DNA of 64,000 bases from NCBI RefSeq assembly GCF_900156695.1, contig NZ_FTOM01000005.1:62001-126000 (forward strand), read 5' to 3'. Below are positions 1 through 9,284 of the stretch, piece after piece (within the stretch, counting starts at the first letter, position 1; each line of letters begins with the position of its first letter). The DNA is from Phaeovulum vinaykumarii (lineage in GTDB: Bacteria > Pseudomonadota > Alphaproteobacteria > Rhodobacterales > Rhodobacteraceae). The notes beneath the pieces are model-generated. The model saw nothing but the letters and a program-made list of their open reading frames with translations. It was not told the DNA's origin and did no database searches. Position numbers and translations under genes: made by a program.

Positions 1-438
1 CACTTCGACGACACGGTTCTGGCCGCGCGTGGCCTGCTGGCCCGCAAGGGCGCGCCCGAGACATTCGACGTGGCGGGCCTTGCGCATATGCTGACCCGGC
101 TGCGCGCCCGCGAACCCGACATCGCCATCCCGATCTTCGACCGCCGGATCGAGATCGCACGCGCGGGCGCTGCGATCATTCCCGCCGGCGCGCAGGTGAT
201 CCTGGCCGAAGGCAATTACCTGACGCTGGCGCGGGCGCCCTGGGGCGGGCTGGCGCCGCTCTTTGATCTGAGCGTGCGGCTCGATCAGCCCGAAGAGGTG
301 CTGCGCGCGCGGCTGATGGCGCGCTGGGACGGGCTGGCGCGCTCCGAGGCGGCGCGGCGCATCGCGGAAAACGACCTGCCGAACGGCCGTCTGGTCGCCG
401 CCGAAAGCCGGCCCGTCGATCTCGTGCTGCGCCCCTGA
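1..438 (+). CDS. P-loop nucleoside/pantothenate-type kinase, C-terminal part
   Basis: This open frame enters from the left edge and has no start in the window; 145 codons remain. The remnant begins HFDDTVL, which matches the part after a Walker A motif where uridine-kinase and PanK-like P-loop kinases have a DGFHLDD-type segment. It continues with PIFDRRIEIARAGAAII and VILAEGNYL, the second being the core strand typical of this family, and ends with a LID-like RARLMARW stretch. The family phosphorylates small hydroxyl substrates such as nucleosides, pantothenate or sugars, and the substrate cannot be read from this fragment. It converges on puuD with a 13-base gap. The family call is fairly safe; the substrate is open. 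Confidence 0.7.
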   Translation, partial: HFDDTVLAARGLLARKGAPETFDVAGLAHMLTRLRAREPDIAIPIFDRRIEIARAGAAIIPAGAQVILAEGNYLTLARAPWGGLAPLFDLSVRLDQPEEVLRARLMARWDGLARSEAARRIAENDLPNGRLVAAESRPVDLVLRP

Positions 439-451
439 GAGGGCGCGCGCC

Positions 452-1690
452 TCACGAGGCGGTCTTGCCGATCCCCTCGAACCAGGCGCGGATCCGGGCG
501 CGCTCGGCGGGCTCCATGAACGAGATATTGGCCGGCGGCATCGCCCCGGTGCGCCCGGCGCTCAGATAGATCCGCTCGGCCGCGCGGGCCACCTGTTCGG
601 GCGTGTCGAAGACCAGCCCCCGCGGCGGCGCGGCGAAATGCGGATGCAGCGGGGTTTCGGCGTGGCACATGGTGCAGCGCATCGCCACGATATCGTTGAC
701 ATCGGCAAAACCTGCGGCCAGCGCCGCGGCCTCGGGGGCGCCGTGAAGGGCGGCCGCGTCGTCACCCTCCGGATCATGCGAAACCGGCCCCAGCGCCGAC
801 AGCCAGATGATCGCGGCCCCGACCGCCGCGGCCGCGGGCCAGGTCCACCACGGATTGCCGCGCCGGGCGTGATGGCTGTTGAACCAATGCCGGATCAGCG
901 CCCCCATCGGGAACAGCAGCGCCGCCATCAGCCAGTTCCAGTGCGCATCGAAGAACAGCGGGTAATGGTTCGACACCATCAGCACGATGACCGGCAGCGT
1001 CAGGTAATTGTTGTGCAGCGACCGCTGCTTGGCCGCCGCCCCCAGGCGGGGATCGGGGCTGCGCCCGGCGATCAGGTCGGCCACCACGATCTTCTGGTTG
1101 GGGATGATCAGCGCAAAGACATTGGCCGACATGATCGTGGCGGTGAAGGCGCCCAGATGCAGCATTGCCGCGCGCGCCGAGAACACCTGGGTGTAGAACC
1201 AGCCCATGACCAGGATCATGCCCCAGACGATCCCGATCAGAAGCGCGTCGCGCCCCAGCGTGGCCTTGCACGCCCGGTCATAGGCAAACCACCCCAGCAG
1301 CAGCGACCCCGCCGAGAGCGCGATCCCCGCCCAGACCGGCATGTCGGCCACGCGCGGGTCCAGCAGGAACAGATCCGCCCCCCAGTAATAGACCAGCCCC
1401 AGAAGCCCCATCCCCGACAGCCAGGTGGCATAGCTTTCCCATTTGAACCAGGTCAGGTCGGGCGGCATGTTCTGCGGCGCAAGGCCATATTTCTGCATGT
1501 GGTAGAAGCCACCGCCATGCACCTGCCAGGCCGCCCCGGAGACCCCCTTCGGCGCCCCCGCCTCGGGGCGCAACGACAGATCGAGCGCGATGAAATAGAA
1601 CGACGAGCCGATCCAGGCGATCGCGGTGACCACATGCAGCCAGCGCATCCCGGTTTCGGCCCAGGCCATGGCAAAGCTCAGATCGCCCAT
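452..1690 (-). CDS. puuD: Urate hydroxylase PuuD, membrane-bound with cytochrome c domain
   Basis: The 412-residue protein has about eight hydrophobic segments in residues 1-310, then a C-terminal cytochrome c-like domain with a heme motif CTMCH near residue 340. This is the architecture of PuuD, the membrane urate oxidase that converts urate to 5-hydroxyisourate and passes electrons through its cytochrome domain instead of making peroxide. Conserved-looking histidines and the stretch SLHNNYLTLPV fall in the membrane part. The start ATG at 1690 gives a complete first helix (MRWLHVVTAIAWIGSSFYF). No other purine catabolic gene is visible in the window; relatives often have a ureide cluster beside it, which may lie to the left. 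Confidence 0.88.
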   Translation of the reverse strand: MGDLSFAMAWAETGMRWLHVVTAIAWIGSSFYFIALDLSLRPEAGAPKGVSGAAWQVHGGGFYHMQKYGLAPQNMPPDLTWFKWESYATWLSGMGLLGLVYYWGADLFLLDPRVADMPVWAGIALSAGSLLLGWFAYDRACKATLGRDALLIGIVWGMILVMGWFYTQVFSARAAMLHLGAFTATIMSANVFALIIPNQKIVVADLIAGRSPDPRLGAAAKQRSLHNNYLTLPVIVLMVSNHYPLFFDAHWNWLMAALLFPMGALIRHWFNSHHARRGNPWWTWPAAAAVGAAIIWLSALGPVSHDPEGDDAAALHGAPEAAALAAGFADVNDIVAMRCTMCHAETPLHPHFAAPPRGLVFDTPEQVARAAERIYLSAGRTGAMPPANISFMEPAERARIRAWFEGIGKTAS

Positions 1691-2075
1691 CTCACCCCCT
1701 TACGGCTGTCGCCCCGGCCCCGTCGCGGGCAAGGGTCGTTTCCGGCAAAGCGCAGCCCGCCGCACAAGGCAAGAGGCCATTCCCCCCGCCACCGCGGAAT
1801 GCCGCCCTGCGCGCGCGCTGCCCGGCGCGAAAGACGGCAGCACGCCGCGCACCGCCCATAATATCGGCAAGACTCTGCCAGAGACGAAAGGCCGCGCACA
1901 AATTCGCATCCCTTTCCCCGCGCAAAATGCCAATATCGTGATGCACCTGCGGCACAACGCGGCCTGCATTGCAGCTGGTGCAAAGGTGACATTCCCTGCG
2001 TGCATGTCTTTGGTTATGGAAGCTTAGCCATCCTACTGTCATGTAACGCGAGAAAATTTCGGGATTCGCAGTATC
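1691..2075. promoter_or_regulatory. Divergent intergenic region between puuD and opgG
   Basis: This 385-base gap separates two divergently read genes, so both promoters should lie here. The half next to puuD is GC-rich with no feature I can name. The last 100 bases before opgG (about 1985-2070) are clearly more AT-rich than the surroundings and are the most likely promoter area for the glucan operon. I found no convincing -35/-10 pair and no clear ribosome binding site before opgG. Confidence 0.35.
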
Positions 2076-3713
2076 TTGACGCCCCATGCCCGCCCCTGTC
2101 CGCCGCCCCTGTCGCGCCGCGCCCTTCTGGGCGGGATGTCGGCGGCGGCCCTGCTTGGCCCTGCGGCCGGCCGCAGCGGCGCCGCCCTGGCCCAGGATCT
2201 GACGCCCCCGCCGGCAGAGACCGCGCCGGAGATGGCGCCCGACCCGGCGCAGCCCTTCTCGTTCGATCTGCTGACCGAGGAAATGCGCGCCCTGGCGGCC
2301 ACGGCGCATGAACGCCCCAAGGTCAAGGCCAGTTTTCTGGACAATCTGACCTATGACGATTACCGGCTGATCAACTTCAACCCCGACCGCGCGCTGTGGA
2401 AGGGGCAAGGGACGCTGTTCACGCTGGCGGCGTTCCACATGGGCTGGCTGTTCAAGGAACCCGTGCGCCTGTTCGAGGTGGACACCAAGGCCGCCGCCGC
2501 GCGCGAGCTGACCTTCAGCACCGACGATTTCCTCTATTACAACGAGATGGCCGCGCGCGCGCCCGAACATGCGGCGATGCCGGGGGTGGCGGGCTTCCGG
2601 CTGGCCAGCCCGATGAACCGCGCCGATGTCTTCGACGAGGTGGTGGCCTTCCTGGGCGCGTCCTATTTCCGCGCGCTGGGGCGTGGCTCGGCCTACGGTC
2701 TTTCGGCGCGCGGGCTGGCGATCAACACCGGGATGCGCCGGGCCGAGGAATTCCCCCGCTTCTCGCGCTTCTACATCGAACGCCCCGCCCCCGGCGCCGA
2801 GGAGATCGTTCTCTTCGCCGCGCTGGAAAGCCCGTCGGTCACCGGCGCCTATCGCTTTGTCATTCGCCCCGGCGCGACCACGGTGATGGATGTCACGCTG
2901 CGCCTCTTCTTCCGCGCGGCGGTCGATCAGCTGGGCATCGCGCCGCTGACCTCGATGTTCCTCTTCTCCGAGAAGAACCGCGCCGATTTCGACGATTACC
3001 GCCCCAATGTGCATGACAGCGACGGGCTGTGCATCGAACGCGCCGACGGCGACGTGCTGTGGCGCCCGCTGAACAACCCGCCGCGGCTGGCCAGCTCCTA
3101 TTTCGTCGAGGACAGCCCGCGCCGGTTCGGGCTGCATCAGCGCGACCGCGACTTCGACCATTACCAGGATGCCTCGGCCCGCTACGAGCGCCGGCCCTCG
3201 GTGGACGTGGAACCGCTGGGCGACTGGGGCCGCGGGGTCGTGCGTCTGGTCGAGATCCCCACCGATCTCGAGGTCAACGACAATATCGTGGCCTTCTGGG
3301 TGCCCGAGGGGCAGGTTTCCGCCGGCGAGTCGCGGGAGTTTGCCTACCGTCTGCACTGGGGAGATCTGCCCCATGACAAGGACGACACGCGCGCCTATAT
3401 CGACGAGACACGCGCCGGACATGGCGGCGTGTCCGGTGTGGCAAACACCGATGGCACGCGGAAATTCGTGATCGACTTCCGGGGCGGCATCATCGCGGGG
3501 CTTCCCGGCGATGCCGAGATCGAGGCGGTGGCCTCGGTCAGCCGGGGCGAGATCGTGACAAAGACGCTCTCGCGCATTCCCGAACGCGGCATATGGCGCC
3601 TCGTTCTGGATGTCGCGGGCGATGAAGGTGAGACCGTCGAGCTGGCAGCACATCTGCGGGGATATGACCGCAAACTGTCAGAAACGTGGCTATATCAATG
3701 GATTGTGGAATGA
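2076..3713 (+). CDS. opgG: Periplasmic glucan biosynthesis protein OpgG/MdoG
   Basis: The 545-residue protein is of the OpgG/OpgD family, which works in the periplasm on the beta-glucan backbone of osmoregulated periplasmic glucans. The N-terminus carries a twin-arginine signal, LSRRALLGGMSAAALLG, ending near ALA-QD around residue 40, so export is probably by the Tat route as known for OpgD. The mature part has family blocks such as FDLLTEEMRALA, TYDDYRLINF and PNVHDSDGLCI. The start is the TTG at 2076: the nearest ATG is in another frame, and the next in-frame Met would remove the Tat signal. It is the first gene of opgG-opgI-opgH-opgC. OpgD would be the alternative name; the order of the operon favours OpgG. 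Confidence 0.87.
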   Translation: MTPHARPCPPPLSRRALLGGMSAAALLGPAAGRSGAALAQDLTPPPAETAPEMAPDPAQPFSFDLLTEEMRALAATAHERPKVKASFLDNLTYDDYRLINFNPDRALWKGQGTLFTLAAFHMGWLFKEPVRLFEVDTKAAAARELTFSTDDFLYYNEMAARAPEHAAMPGVAGFRLASPMNRADVFDEVVAFLGASYFRALGRGSAYGLSARGLAINTGMRRAEEFPRFSRFYIERPAPGAEEIVLFAALESPSVTGAYRFVIRPGATTVMDVTLRLFFRAAVDQLGIAPLTSMFLFSEKNRADFDDYRPNVHDSDGLCIERADGDVLWRPLNNPPRLASSYFVEDSPRRFGLHQRDRDFDHYQDASARYERRPSVDVEPLGDWGRGVVRLVEIPTDLEVNDNIVAFWVPEGQVSAGESREFAYRLHWGDLPHDKDDTRAYIDETRAGHGGVSGVANTDGTRKFVIDFRGGIIAGLPGDAEIEAVASVSRGEIVTKTLSRIPERGIWRLVLDVAGDEGETVELAAHLRGYDRKLSETWLYQWIVE

Positions 3714-3892
3714 TGCTGAAGCAACACCTGACAGTCCTGGCCGAAATCGACACGCTGGTGGGCGATCTGGGCGCCCTGCCCGATGCCCCCCTGGCGATGC
3801 CGCGCCAGAGGCTGGAACCCGCGCTGATCGACCGGCGCGCCCCGGCCTTGCCGCCGGTGGCCCCCCAGGCCACGCCCGGGGCCGAGACCTGA
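3710..3892 (+). CDS. opgI: OpgI-like small protein of the glucan operon
   Basis: A 60-codon frame begins with ATGATG overlapping the opgG stop codon (TGATG) and ends three bases before opgH, so it is tightly coupled to both. The peptide starts MMLKQHLTVLAEIDTLVGDL and ends in a proline-rich tail. It has no signal peptide or membrane segment. The Rhodobacter sphaeroides operon was described as opgGIH plus opgC, with a small opgI of unknown function in this place, and the name rests on position rather than on sequence that I can compare. The exact start (3710 or 3713) is undecided. It may be cytoplasmic and affect OpgH. Confidence 0.55.
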   Translation: MMLKQHLTVLAEIDTLVGDLGALPDAPLAMPRQRLEPALIDRRAPALPPVAPQATPGAET

Positions 3893-3895
3893 TCC

Positions 3896-5824
3896 ATGCC
3901 GCCCGGCCTCGGCGCGGCGCTGGCGGTTGCCCGCGCGCGGGTGGCGGCGCTGGCGATCTCGGTCACCGCCGCCGCGGTGGCCTTTCAGCTGTTCATGAAA
4001 TTCGGCGCCGCCGACGGGCTGGACAACCTTGACCTGACGCGGGCCGGGCTGATCCTGATCTCGACCTGGTGGCTGGCCTGGGGCGCGGCGCAGGGGCTGA
4101 TGGGCCTGACCACGCGCGCCGCCCCCCCGCGCGTGAAAGCGCCGCCCCATCAGGGCCGCGCCATCGTCCTGGTCCCCGTCTACAACGAAGACCCGATGGT
4201 GACCTTCGCCCGCATCGCGGCGATGGAGGCCTCGCTTCAGGCCGCGCGCGCCGCCCGCGGCGGGGCCGAGGTGCATTTCGCCATCCTGTCGGACACGCGC
4301 AACACCGAGATCGCCGCGCTCGAACAGATCTGGTTCCTGCGGCTTCTGGCCGAGACCGGCGCGCGCGGGCGCATCTTCTATCGCCGGCGCACCGACAACA
4401 CCGGCAAGAAGGCCGGCAACATCGAGGAATTCATCACCCGCTCGGGCGCGGCCTACGATTATGCGGTGATCCTTGACGCCGACAGCCTGATGGAGGGCGA
4501 GACCATCCTCGAGATGCTGGCGCGGATGGAGGCCGAGCCGCGGCTGGGCCTTTTGCAGACGCTGCCCAAGGTGGTGCGCGCGCAGACGCTGTTCGGGCGC
4601 GCGATGCAATTCTCGGCCGCCTTCTATTCGCCCGTCTTCGCCCGCGGTCTGGCGATGATGCAGGGGCGCAGCGGGCCCTTCTGGGGCCATAACGCGGCCG
4701 TGCGCGTGCGCGCCTTCGCCGAAAGCTGCGGGCTGCCCGCGCTGGCCGGCAAGCCCCCCTTCGGCGGCCATATCCTCAGCCACGATTACGTCGAGGCCGC
4801 GCTTCTGGCGCGTGCGGGCTGGACCGTGCGGCTCGATGACGATCTCGAGGGTTCGTTCGAGGAAGGCCCCGAGAACATCGTCGATCACGCCAAGCGCGAC
4901 CGGCGCTGGTGCCAGGGCAACCTGCAACATGCGCGCCTGCTGGCAGCACCGCGGCTCAAGCTGTGGAGCCGCTTCGTCTTCGTGCAGGGCATCTTCGCCT
5001 ATGTCGCGCCGCTGTTCTGGCTGGGCTTCATCCTGGTGTCGATCGTGGCCACGGTGACCGCGCCGCCGCCCGATTATTTCCCCACGCCCTACTGGCCCTT
5101 CCCGGTCTTTCCCGCCGACGAGACCTCGAAGGCGATCGGGCTCTTCATCGGCATCATCGGCCTTCTGATCCTGCCCAAGGCGCTGATCGCCTTTGACGCG
5201 GCCGCCTCGGGGCGCGCGGCGGGCTTCGGCGGCGGGCTGCGCGCCGCGCTCTCGACGCTGAGCGAGCTGGTCCTGTCCTCGATCACCGCGCCGGTCTTCC
5301 TGATGTATCAGACGCGGGCGGTGCTTCAGGTGCTGATGGGGCGCGACGGCGGCTGGCCCACCAACAACCGCGGCGACGGCACGCTGAGCCTGCGCACGGC
5401 GCTGGTGGCGGGGCGGTGGATCTCGGCCTGGGGACTGGCGGGGGGCGCGGCCACCTGGATCTGGGCGCCGGGCCTCGTGCCTTGGCTGTCGCCGGTGGTG
5501 GTGCCGATGGTGCTGGCGCCGCTGATCCTGTGGGCGACGGCACGGCCCTGGCGGGGGCGGCTCTTCACCACGCCCTTCGATCGGCGCGCGCCCGCGATCG
5601 TGGCGGCCCATGACGCGGTGCTGACCCGCTGGGAGGGGCTGGCCGCGCAAGGCGCCGTGCTGCCGCCGCTCGGGACGCAGACCGCGGCCGTTCCGGTTCA
5701 GCAGGAAGACGCCGATGCGCCCGCGCGCGGCATCTCGGACACTGGCGCGCCGGGGCCGGAGGCGTCACAGAACCGTCACGATCCGGCCGATGCGCCGCGA
5801 CCGGCGGAGGAAACCCATGGCTGA
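3896..5824 (+). CDS. opgH: Glucan glucosyltransferase OpgH/MdoH
   Basis: The 642-residue inner-membrane glycosyltransferase polymerises UDP-glucose into the glucan backbone and moves it across the membrane. Two N-terminal membrane helices (about 18-65) precede a GT2 catalytic domain with VLVPVYNED, the metal-binding LDADSLMEG near residue 192, and the acceptor-site motif RRWCQGN near residue 336. Several membrane helices follow (about 360-540), then a hydrophilic, Pro/Ala-rich tail. It is shorter than the enterobacterial protein of about 850 residues, mainly through a short N-terminus. The start MPPGLG lies four bases after the opgI stop. Its last eight bases overlap opgC. Confidence 0.92.
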   Translation: MPPGLGAALAVARARVAALAISVTAAAVAFQLFMKFGAADGLDNLDLTRAGLILISTWWLAWGAAQGLMGLTTRAAPPRVKAPPHQGRAIVLVPVYNEDPMVTFARIAAMEASLQAARAARGGAEVHFAILSDTRNTEIAALEQIWFLRLLAETGARGRIFYRRRTDNTGKKAGNIEEFITRSGAAYDYAVILDADSLMEGETILEMLARMEAEPRLGLLQTLPKVVRAQTLFGRAMQFSAAFYSPVFARGLAMMQGRSGPFWGHNAAVRVRAFAESCGLPALAGKPPFGGHILSHDYVEAALLARAGWTVRLDDDLEGSFEEGPENIVDHAKRDRRWCQGNLQHARLLAAPRLKLWSRFVFVQGIFAYVAPLFWLGFILVSIVATVTAPPPDYFPTPYWPFPVFPADETSKAIGLFIGIIGLLILPKALIAFDAAASGRAAGFGGGLRAALSTLSELVLSSITAPVFLMYQTRAVLQVLMGRDGGWPTNNRGDGTLSLRTALVAGRWISAWGLAGGAATWIWAPGLVPWLSPVVVPMVLAPLILWATARPWRGRLFTTPFDRRAPAIVAAHDAVLTRWEGLAAQGAVLPPLGTQTAAVPVQQEDADAPARGISDTGAPGPEASQNRHDPADAPRPAEETHG

Positions 5825-7106
5825 CATCACCCCCGCCCCCAAGGGGCAGGGCCGCGCGGCGCCCCCGCGCCCGACCCAACCGACGCAGGCTCAACCGGCA
5901 CGGGCCCAACCAACGCAGGCCCAACCGGCACGGGCCCGCACGCGCGATCCGCGCCTGGACGTGTTCCGGGGCCTTGCGCTCATCACCATCTTCATCAACC
6001 ACATGCCGGGCACGGTGTTCGAGGATTACACCTCGCGCAATTTCGGCTTTTCCGACGCGGCCGAGGCCTTCGTGCTGATGTCGGGCGTGGCCGCTGGCAT
6101 CGCCTATGCGCCGGGGCTGCTGCGCCGCCCGCTCTGGCCGGGGCTGGCGCATGTCTGGGGGCGGTCCTGGACGCTCTATCTGGTCCATCTGTTCGTGACC
6201 TTCTGGGTCATGGCGGTGGTGGCGGCGGGCGCGCTCTGGCTCGACGTGACCGCGCTTCTGGGCAAGAACAACTTTGGCCCGGTCTTCCAGAAGCCGCTCG
6301 ACGTGATGGTGGGCCTGCCGACGCTGGGCCATCAGTTCGGCTATGTGAACATCCTGCCGATGTATGCCGTCCTGCTGCTGGGCGCGCCGGTCATGGTCTG
6401 GATCGCGGCCTGGCGGAAATGGGCGGCGCTGGCGGTGTCGATCTCGATCTGGGTGCTGGCCGGGCAGTTCCGGCTGAACCTGCCCAATTACCCCAACGCG
6501 GGCGGCTGGTTCTTCAACCCGATCTCGTGGCAGCTGATCTTCACCGTGGGCCTTCTGACCGGCATGAGCCTGCGCGAGGGCAAGCGCTTCGTGCCGCGGC
6601 GCGGGTGGCTTCAGGCGCTGAGCGGGGGGTTCCTGGTGCTGGCGCTCGTCTGGATGAAATGGGATCCGATGAGCAGCTACATGAACCGCACGCTCCATGC
6701 CGCCTACAAGGCCGGCGTGCCCTTCTATCTGGCGGGCTTCGACAAGACCTATCTGGCGCTGCCGCGGCTGTTGCACATCCTGGCGCTGGCCTATTTCCTG
6801 TCGTCCTTTGGCGTGGTGCGGCGCGTCTGCGCGATGCGCTGGCTGGAACCCGTGTCGGTGATGGGGCGCCAGGCGCTGCCGGTCTTTGCCTTCGGCACCA
6901 TCCTCAGCCTGACGGGACAGGTTCTCAAGGGCGCCTTCCCGCCCGCCTGGCAGCTTGATGCGGGCCTGATCGCGGGGGGGATCGTCGTGCTCTGGGCGCT
7001 GGCGGTCCTGCGCGAGCGCGCCCGCATCCGCCCCGCCAAGCCCGCGACCGCCGCCCCCGCGCCGGCGGCCACGTCGCCCGACAGCGTGGCGCAGGCCGCC
7101 GCCTGA
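5817..7106 (+). CDS. opgC: Glucan succinyltransferase OpgC
   Basis: The 429-residue integral membrane protein is of the OpgC family (acyltransferase-3-like, about ten helices), which adds succinyl groups to periplasmic glucans. The domain starts at about residue 42 with RDPRLDVFRGLALITIFINH and includes NFGFSDAAEAFVLMSG. The ATG at 5817 has a GGAGG seven bases upstream inside opgH, and the genes overlap by eight bases. The N-terminal linker is built from two copies of a 30-base direct repeat (5875-5904 and 5905-5934), which encodes PTQAQPARAQ-type decapeptides. The C-terminus is an Ala/Pro tail. A strong terminator follows, so this is the last gene of the operon. Confidence 0.9.
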   Translation: MADITPAPKGQGRAAPPRPTQPTQAQPARAQPTQAQPARARTRDPRLDVFRGLALITIFINHMPGTVFEDYTSRNFGFSDAAEAFVLMSGVAAGIAYAPGLLRRPLWPGLAHVWGRSWTLYLVHLFVTFWVMAVVAAGALWLDVTALLGKNNFGPVFQKPLDVMVGLPTLGHQFGYVNILPMYAVLLLGAPVMVWIAAWRKWAALAVSISIWVLAGQFRLNLPNYPNAGGWFFNPISWQLIFTVGLLTGMSLREGKRFVPRRGWLQALSGGFLVLALVWMKWDPMSSYMNRTLHAAYKAGVPFYLAGFDKTYLALPRLLHILALAYFLSSFGVVRRVCAMRWLEPVSVMGRQALPVFAFGTILSLTGQVLKGAFPPAWQLDAGLIAGGIVVLWALAVLRERARIRPAKPATAAPAPAATSPDSVAQAAA

Positions 7107-7138
7107 GCCCCCCCGCTGAGCCCCCCGGAAAAACGAAA

Positions 7139-7178
7139 CGCGCGCCCCCTGACGGATCGGGGGGCGCGCGCTTTTTTT
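7139..7178 (+). terminator. Rho-independent terminator after opgC
   Basis: An 11-base GC stem, CGCGCGCCCCC (7139-7149) with GGGGGCGCGCG (7160-7170), is followed directly by seven T residues at 7172-7178. It closes the opg operon. The opposite strand has only a weak T-rich stretch after the stem, so any effect on the converging proV is uncertain. Confidence 0.9.
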
Positions 7179-7196
7179 GCAGGATCTGAAAACGGG

Positions 7197-8252
7197 TCAG
7201 GCGGTCTCGGAATCGGCCGTGGCGGGGTTCACCATCGCCTCGAGGATCGCCGACAGGTCGATCACGCCCTGGGTGTCGCCGTTGCGGTCCACCACCCGCG
7301 CCGCCCGATGCCCGTCGCGGGTCATCCGGCGGGCGACCTTCTCCAGCACCAGCCGCGCGGGATAGGAGGCCTCGGGCAGGCTCTCGCCGGGTTCGGGCAC
7401 ACGCGCCACGGTGCCGGCATGGATCACCCGGCTACGGTTCACCTCGCGCACGAAGGCGGCCACGTAATCGTTGGCCGGGTTCAGCACGATCTCCTGGCCG
7501 GTCCCCACCTGCTCGAGCGCGCCATCGCGCAGGATGGCGATCTTGTCGCCCAGCCGCAGCGCCTCGTCGAGATCGTGGGTGATGAAGACCACGGTCTTGC
7601 GCAGCTCCTCCTGAAGTTCCAGCAGCACCTTCTGCATGTCCACCCGGATCAGCGGGTCGAGCGCCGAGAAGGCCTCGTCCATCAGCAGGATGTCGGCGTC
7701 ATTGGCCAGCGCACGGGCCAGACCCACGCGCTGCTGCATGCCGCCCGAAAGCTGCGCCGGGTAATGGCTTTCAAAGCCCTTGAGGCCCACCCGGTCGATC
7801 CAGCGCCGCGCGATCGGCTCGGCCTCGGCGCGCGGCACGCGCTGGATGTCCAGCCCGTAGAGCGTGTTTTCCAGAACCGTGCGGTGCGGCAAGAGCGCGA
7901 ATTTCTGGAACACCATCGCCGTGCGCTTGCGCCGGAAGCGGCGCAGCTCGGCCTCGGACATGCGGCAGACGTCCTCGCCGTCATAGAGGATCTCGCCCGC
8001 GGTGGGGGCGATCAGCCCGTTGATGTGGCGGATCAGGGTCGACTTGCCCGAGCCCGACAGCCCCATGATGACGCTGATCTGTCCGCCCGGCAGGGTCAGG
8101 TTGATGTCCTGAAGACCCAGAACATGCCCATGCTTGCGGTTCAGGTCGGTCTTCGACAGACCGGCCTTCACGGCCTCGATATGGGCGCCCGGATCGGCGC
8201 CGAAGATCTTGTAGAGATTGCGGATCTCGATGTCGGGACGGATGTCACTCAT
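7197..8252 (-). CDS. proV: Glycine betaine/proline-type ABC transporter ATPase (ProV)
   Basis: The 351-residue ATPase of a ProU/Opu-type uptake system has Walker A GLSGSGKST near residue 64, the signature LSGGMQQR near 165, Walker B ILLMDEAFSALD near 185 and the switch His in ITHDLDEA. About 100 further residues at the C-terminus resemble the CBS-like regulatory tail of ProV proteins, ending ATADSETA. The start MSDIRPDIEI (ATG at 8252) overlaps the proW stop by eight bases and keeps the conserved LYKIFG start. A longer frame upstream is out-of-frame proW. It couples ATP hydrolysis to import of a quaternary ammonium solute; betaine, choline or proline betaine cannot be told apart here. Confidence 0.9.
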   Translation of the reverse strand: MSDIRPDIEIRNLYKIFGADPGAHIEAVKAGLSKTDLNRKHGHVLGLQDINLTLPGGQISVIMGLSGSGKSTLIRHINGLIAPTAGEILYDGEDVCRMSEAELRRFRRKRTAMVFQKFALLPHRTVLENTLYGLDIQRVPRAEAEPIARRWIDRVGLKGFESHYPAQLSGGMQQRVGLARALANDADILLMDEAFSALDPLIRVDMQKVLLELQEELRKTVVFITHDLDEALRLGDKIAILRDGALEQVGTGQEIVLNPANDYVAAFVREVNRSRVIHAGTVARVPEPGESLPEASYPARLVLEKVARRMTRDGHRAARVVDRNGDTQGVIDLSAILEAMVNPATADSETA

Positions 8253-9156
8253 GGCCGGCCTCACGATGTTTCTGGAGCCGCTTGCCGAAGGCCTGGCTGG
8301 TGCGGTCGAAGATGATGGCAATGGCGACCAGCGCAAAGCCGTTCAGGAAGCCGACGGTGAAGAACTGGTTGTTGATGGCCTGAAGCACGTTCTTGCCCAG
8401 ACCGCCGACGCCCACCATCGAGGCGATGACGACCATGGCCAGCGCCATCATGATGGTCTGGTTGACGCCTGCCATGATCGTGGGCAGCGCCAGCGGCAAT
8501 TGCACCCCCCACAGTTTCTGGCGGTCCGACGAGCCAAAGGCATCGGCGGCCTCGATCACCTCGCGGTCGACCAGGCGGATGCCCAGGTTGGTCAGCCGGA
8601 TCATGGGCGGAATGGCGTAGATGACAACGGCAATCAGGCCCGGCACCTTGCCGATGCCGAAGATCACCACGACCGGGATCAGATAGACGAAGGACGGCAG
8701 CGTCTGCATGACGTCAAGCGTGGGGTTGACCACCGCCTGCACCCGGTCCGACCGTGCGGTGAAGATGCCGACCGGCAGCCCCAGCGCCACCGCCAGCAGG
8801 GTCGAGACCGTGACCATGGCCAGGGTGATCATCGTATCTTCCCAAAGCCCGACCCAGCCGATGACCAGAAGCGCAAGCGCCGCGCCGGCGACCACACGGA
8901 CCGAACGCGCCCCCGCCCAGACCACGCCCAGAAGCACCGCGAAGACGATGATCCACGGGGTATTGACGAAGGTGTTCTCGAGCATGTTGAGAAACACTTG
9001 AAGCGGCGCCGTGGCCGCGTCGATGACGTCGGAGAATTCGCGCACGAGGTCGCGGAAGCCGGTGTCGATGGCCCTGCGCGCGTGACGCATGGCGGTGGCA
9101 TCCACCTCGGGAAAACGGCAGATCAGCTCGGGCAATCCCCAGCAGCTAGAAGCCAT
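8245..9156 (-). CDS. proW: Betaine/proline-type ABC transporter permease (ProW)
   Basis: The 303-residue inner-membrane permease has a hydrophilic N-terminal stretch of about 45 residues, then about six helices. The ATPase-contact loop is read in the segment EAADAFGSSDRQKLWGVQLP near residue 205, and the end GGLGKNVLQAIN is typical of the ProW/OpuAB group. The gene lies between proX and proV on the same strand, 185 bases from proX and overlapping proV by eight bases, so translation of the two membrane-complex genes is coupled. Confidence 0.9.
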   Translation of the reverse strand: MASSCWGLPELICRFPEVDATAMRHARRAIDTGFRDLVREFSDVIDAATAPLQVFLNMLENTFVNTPWIIVFAVLLGVVWAGARSVRVVAGAALALLVIGWVGLWEDTMITLAMVTVSTLLAVALGLPVGIFTARSDRVQAVVNPTLDVMQTLPSFVYLIPVVVIFGIGKVPGLIAVVIYAIPPMIRLTNLGIRLVDREVIEAADAFGSSDRQKLWGVQLPLALPTIMAGVNQTIMMALAMVVIASMVGVGGLGKNVLQAINNQFFTVGFLNGFALVAIAIIFDRTSQAFGKRLQKHREAGHE

Positions 9157-9284
9157 AGGTCCATCCTTTCCTGAAAGACGGGCGTTGCGGGTCAGCAGGG
9201 CCCGAAGGCCCCATTCCGTCGCAGGGAGCAGGTCCGGGGTTCACGGGGAACGCATCGGGCCGACGCCGCGCGGCGGGAGTATGA

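Noticed and set aside
2086-2311. ATG at 2086 as start of a gene
   Set aside because: It is out of frame with opgG and gives a short Arg/Gly/Pro-rich frame with no family resemblance.
1692-3653. Large minus-strand frame opposite opgG
   Set aside because: No motif, and opgG is recognisable end to end on the other strand.
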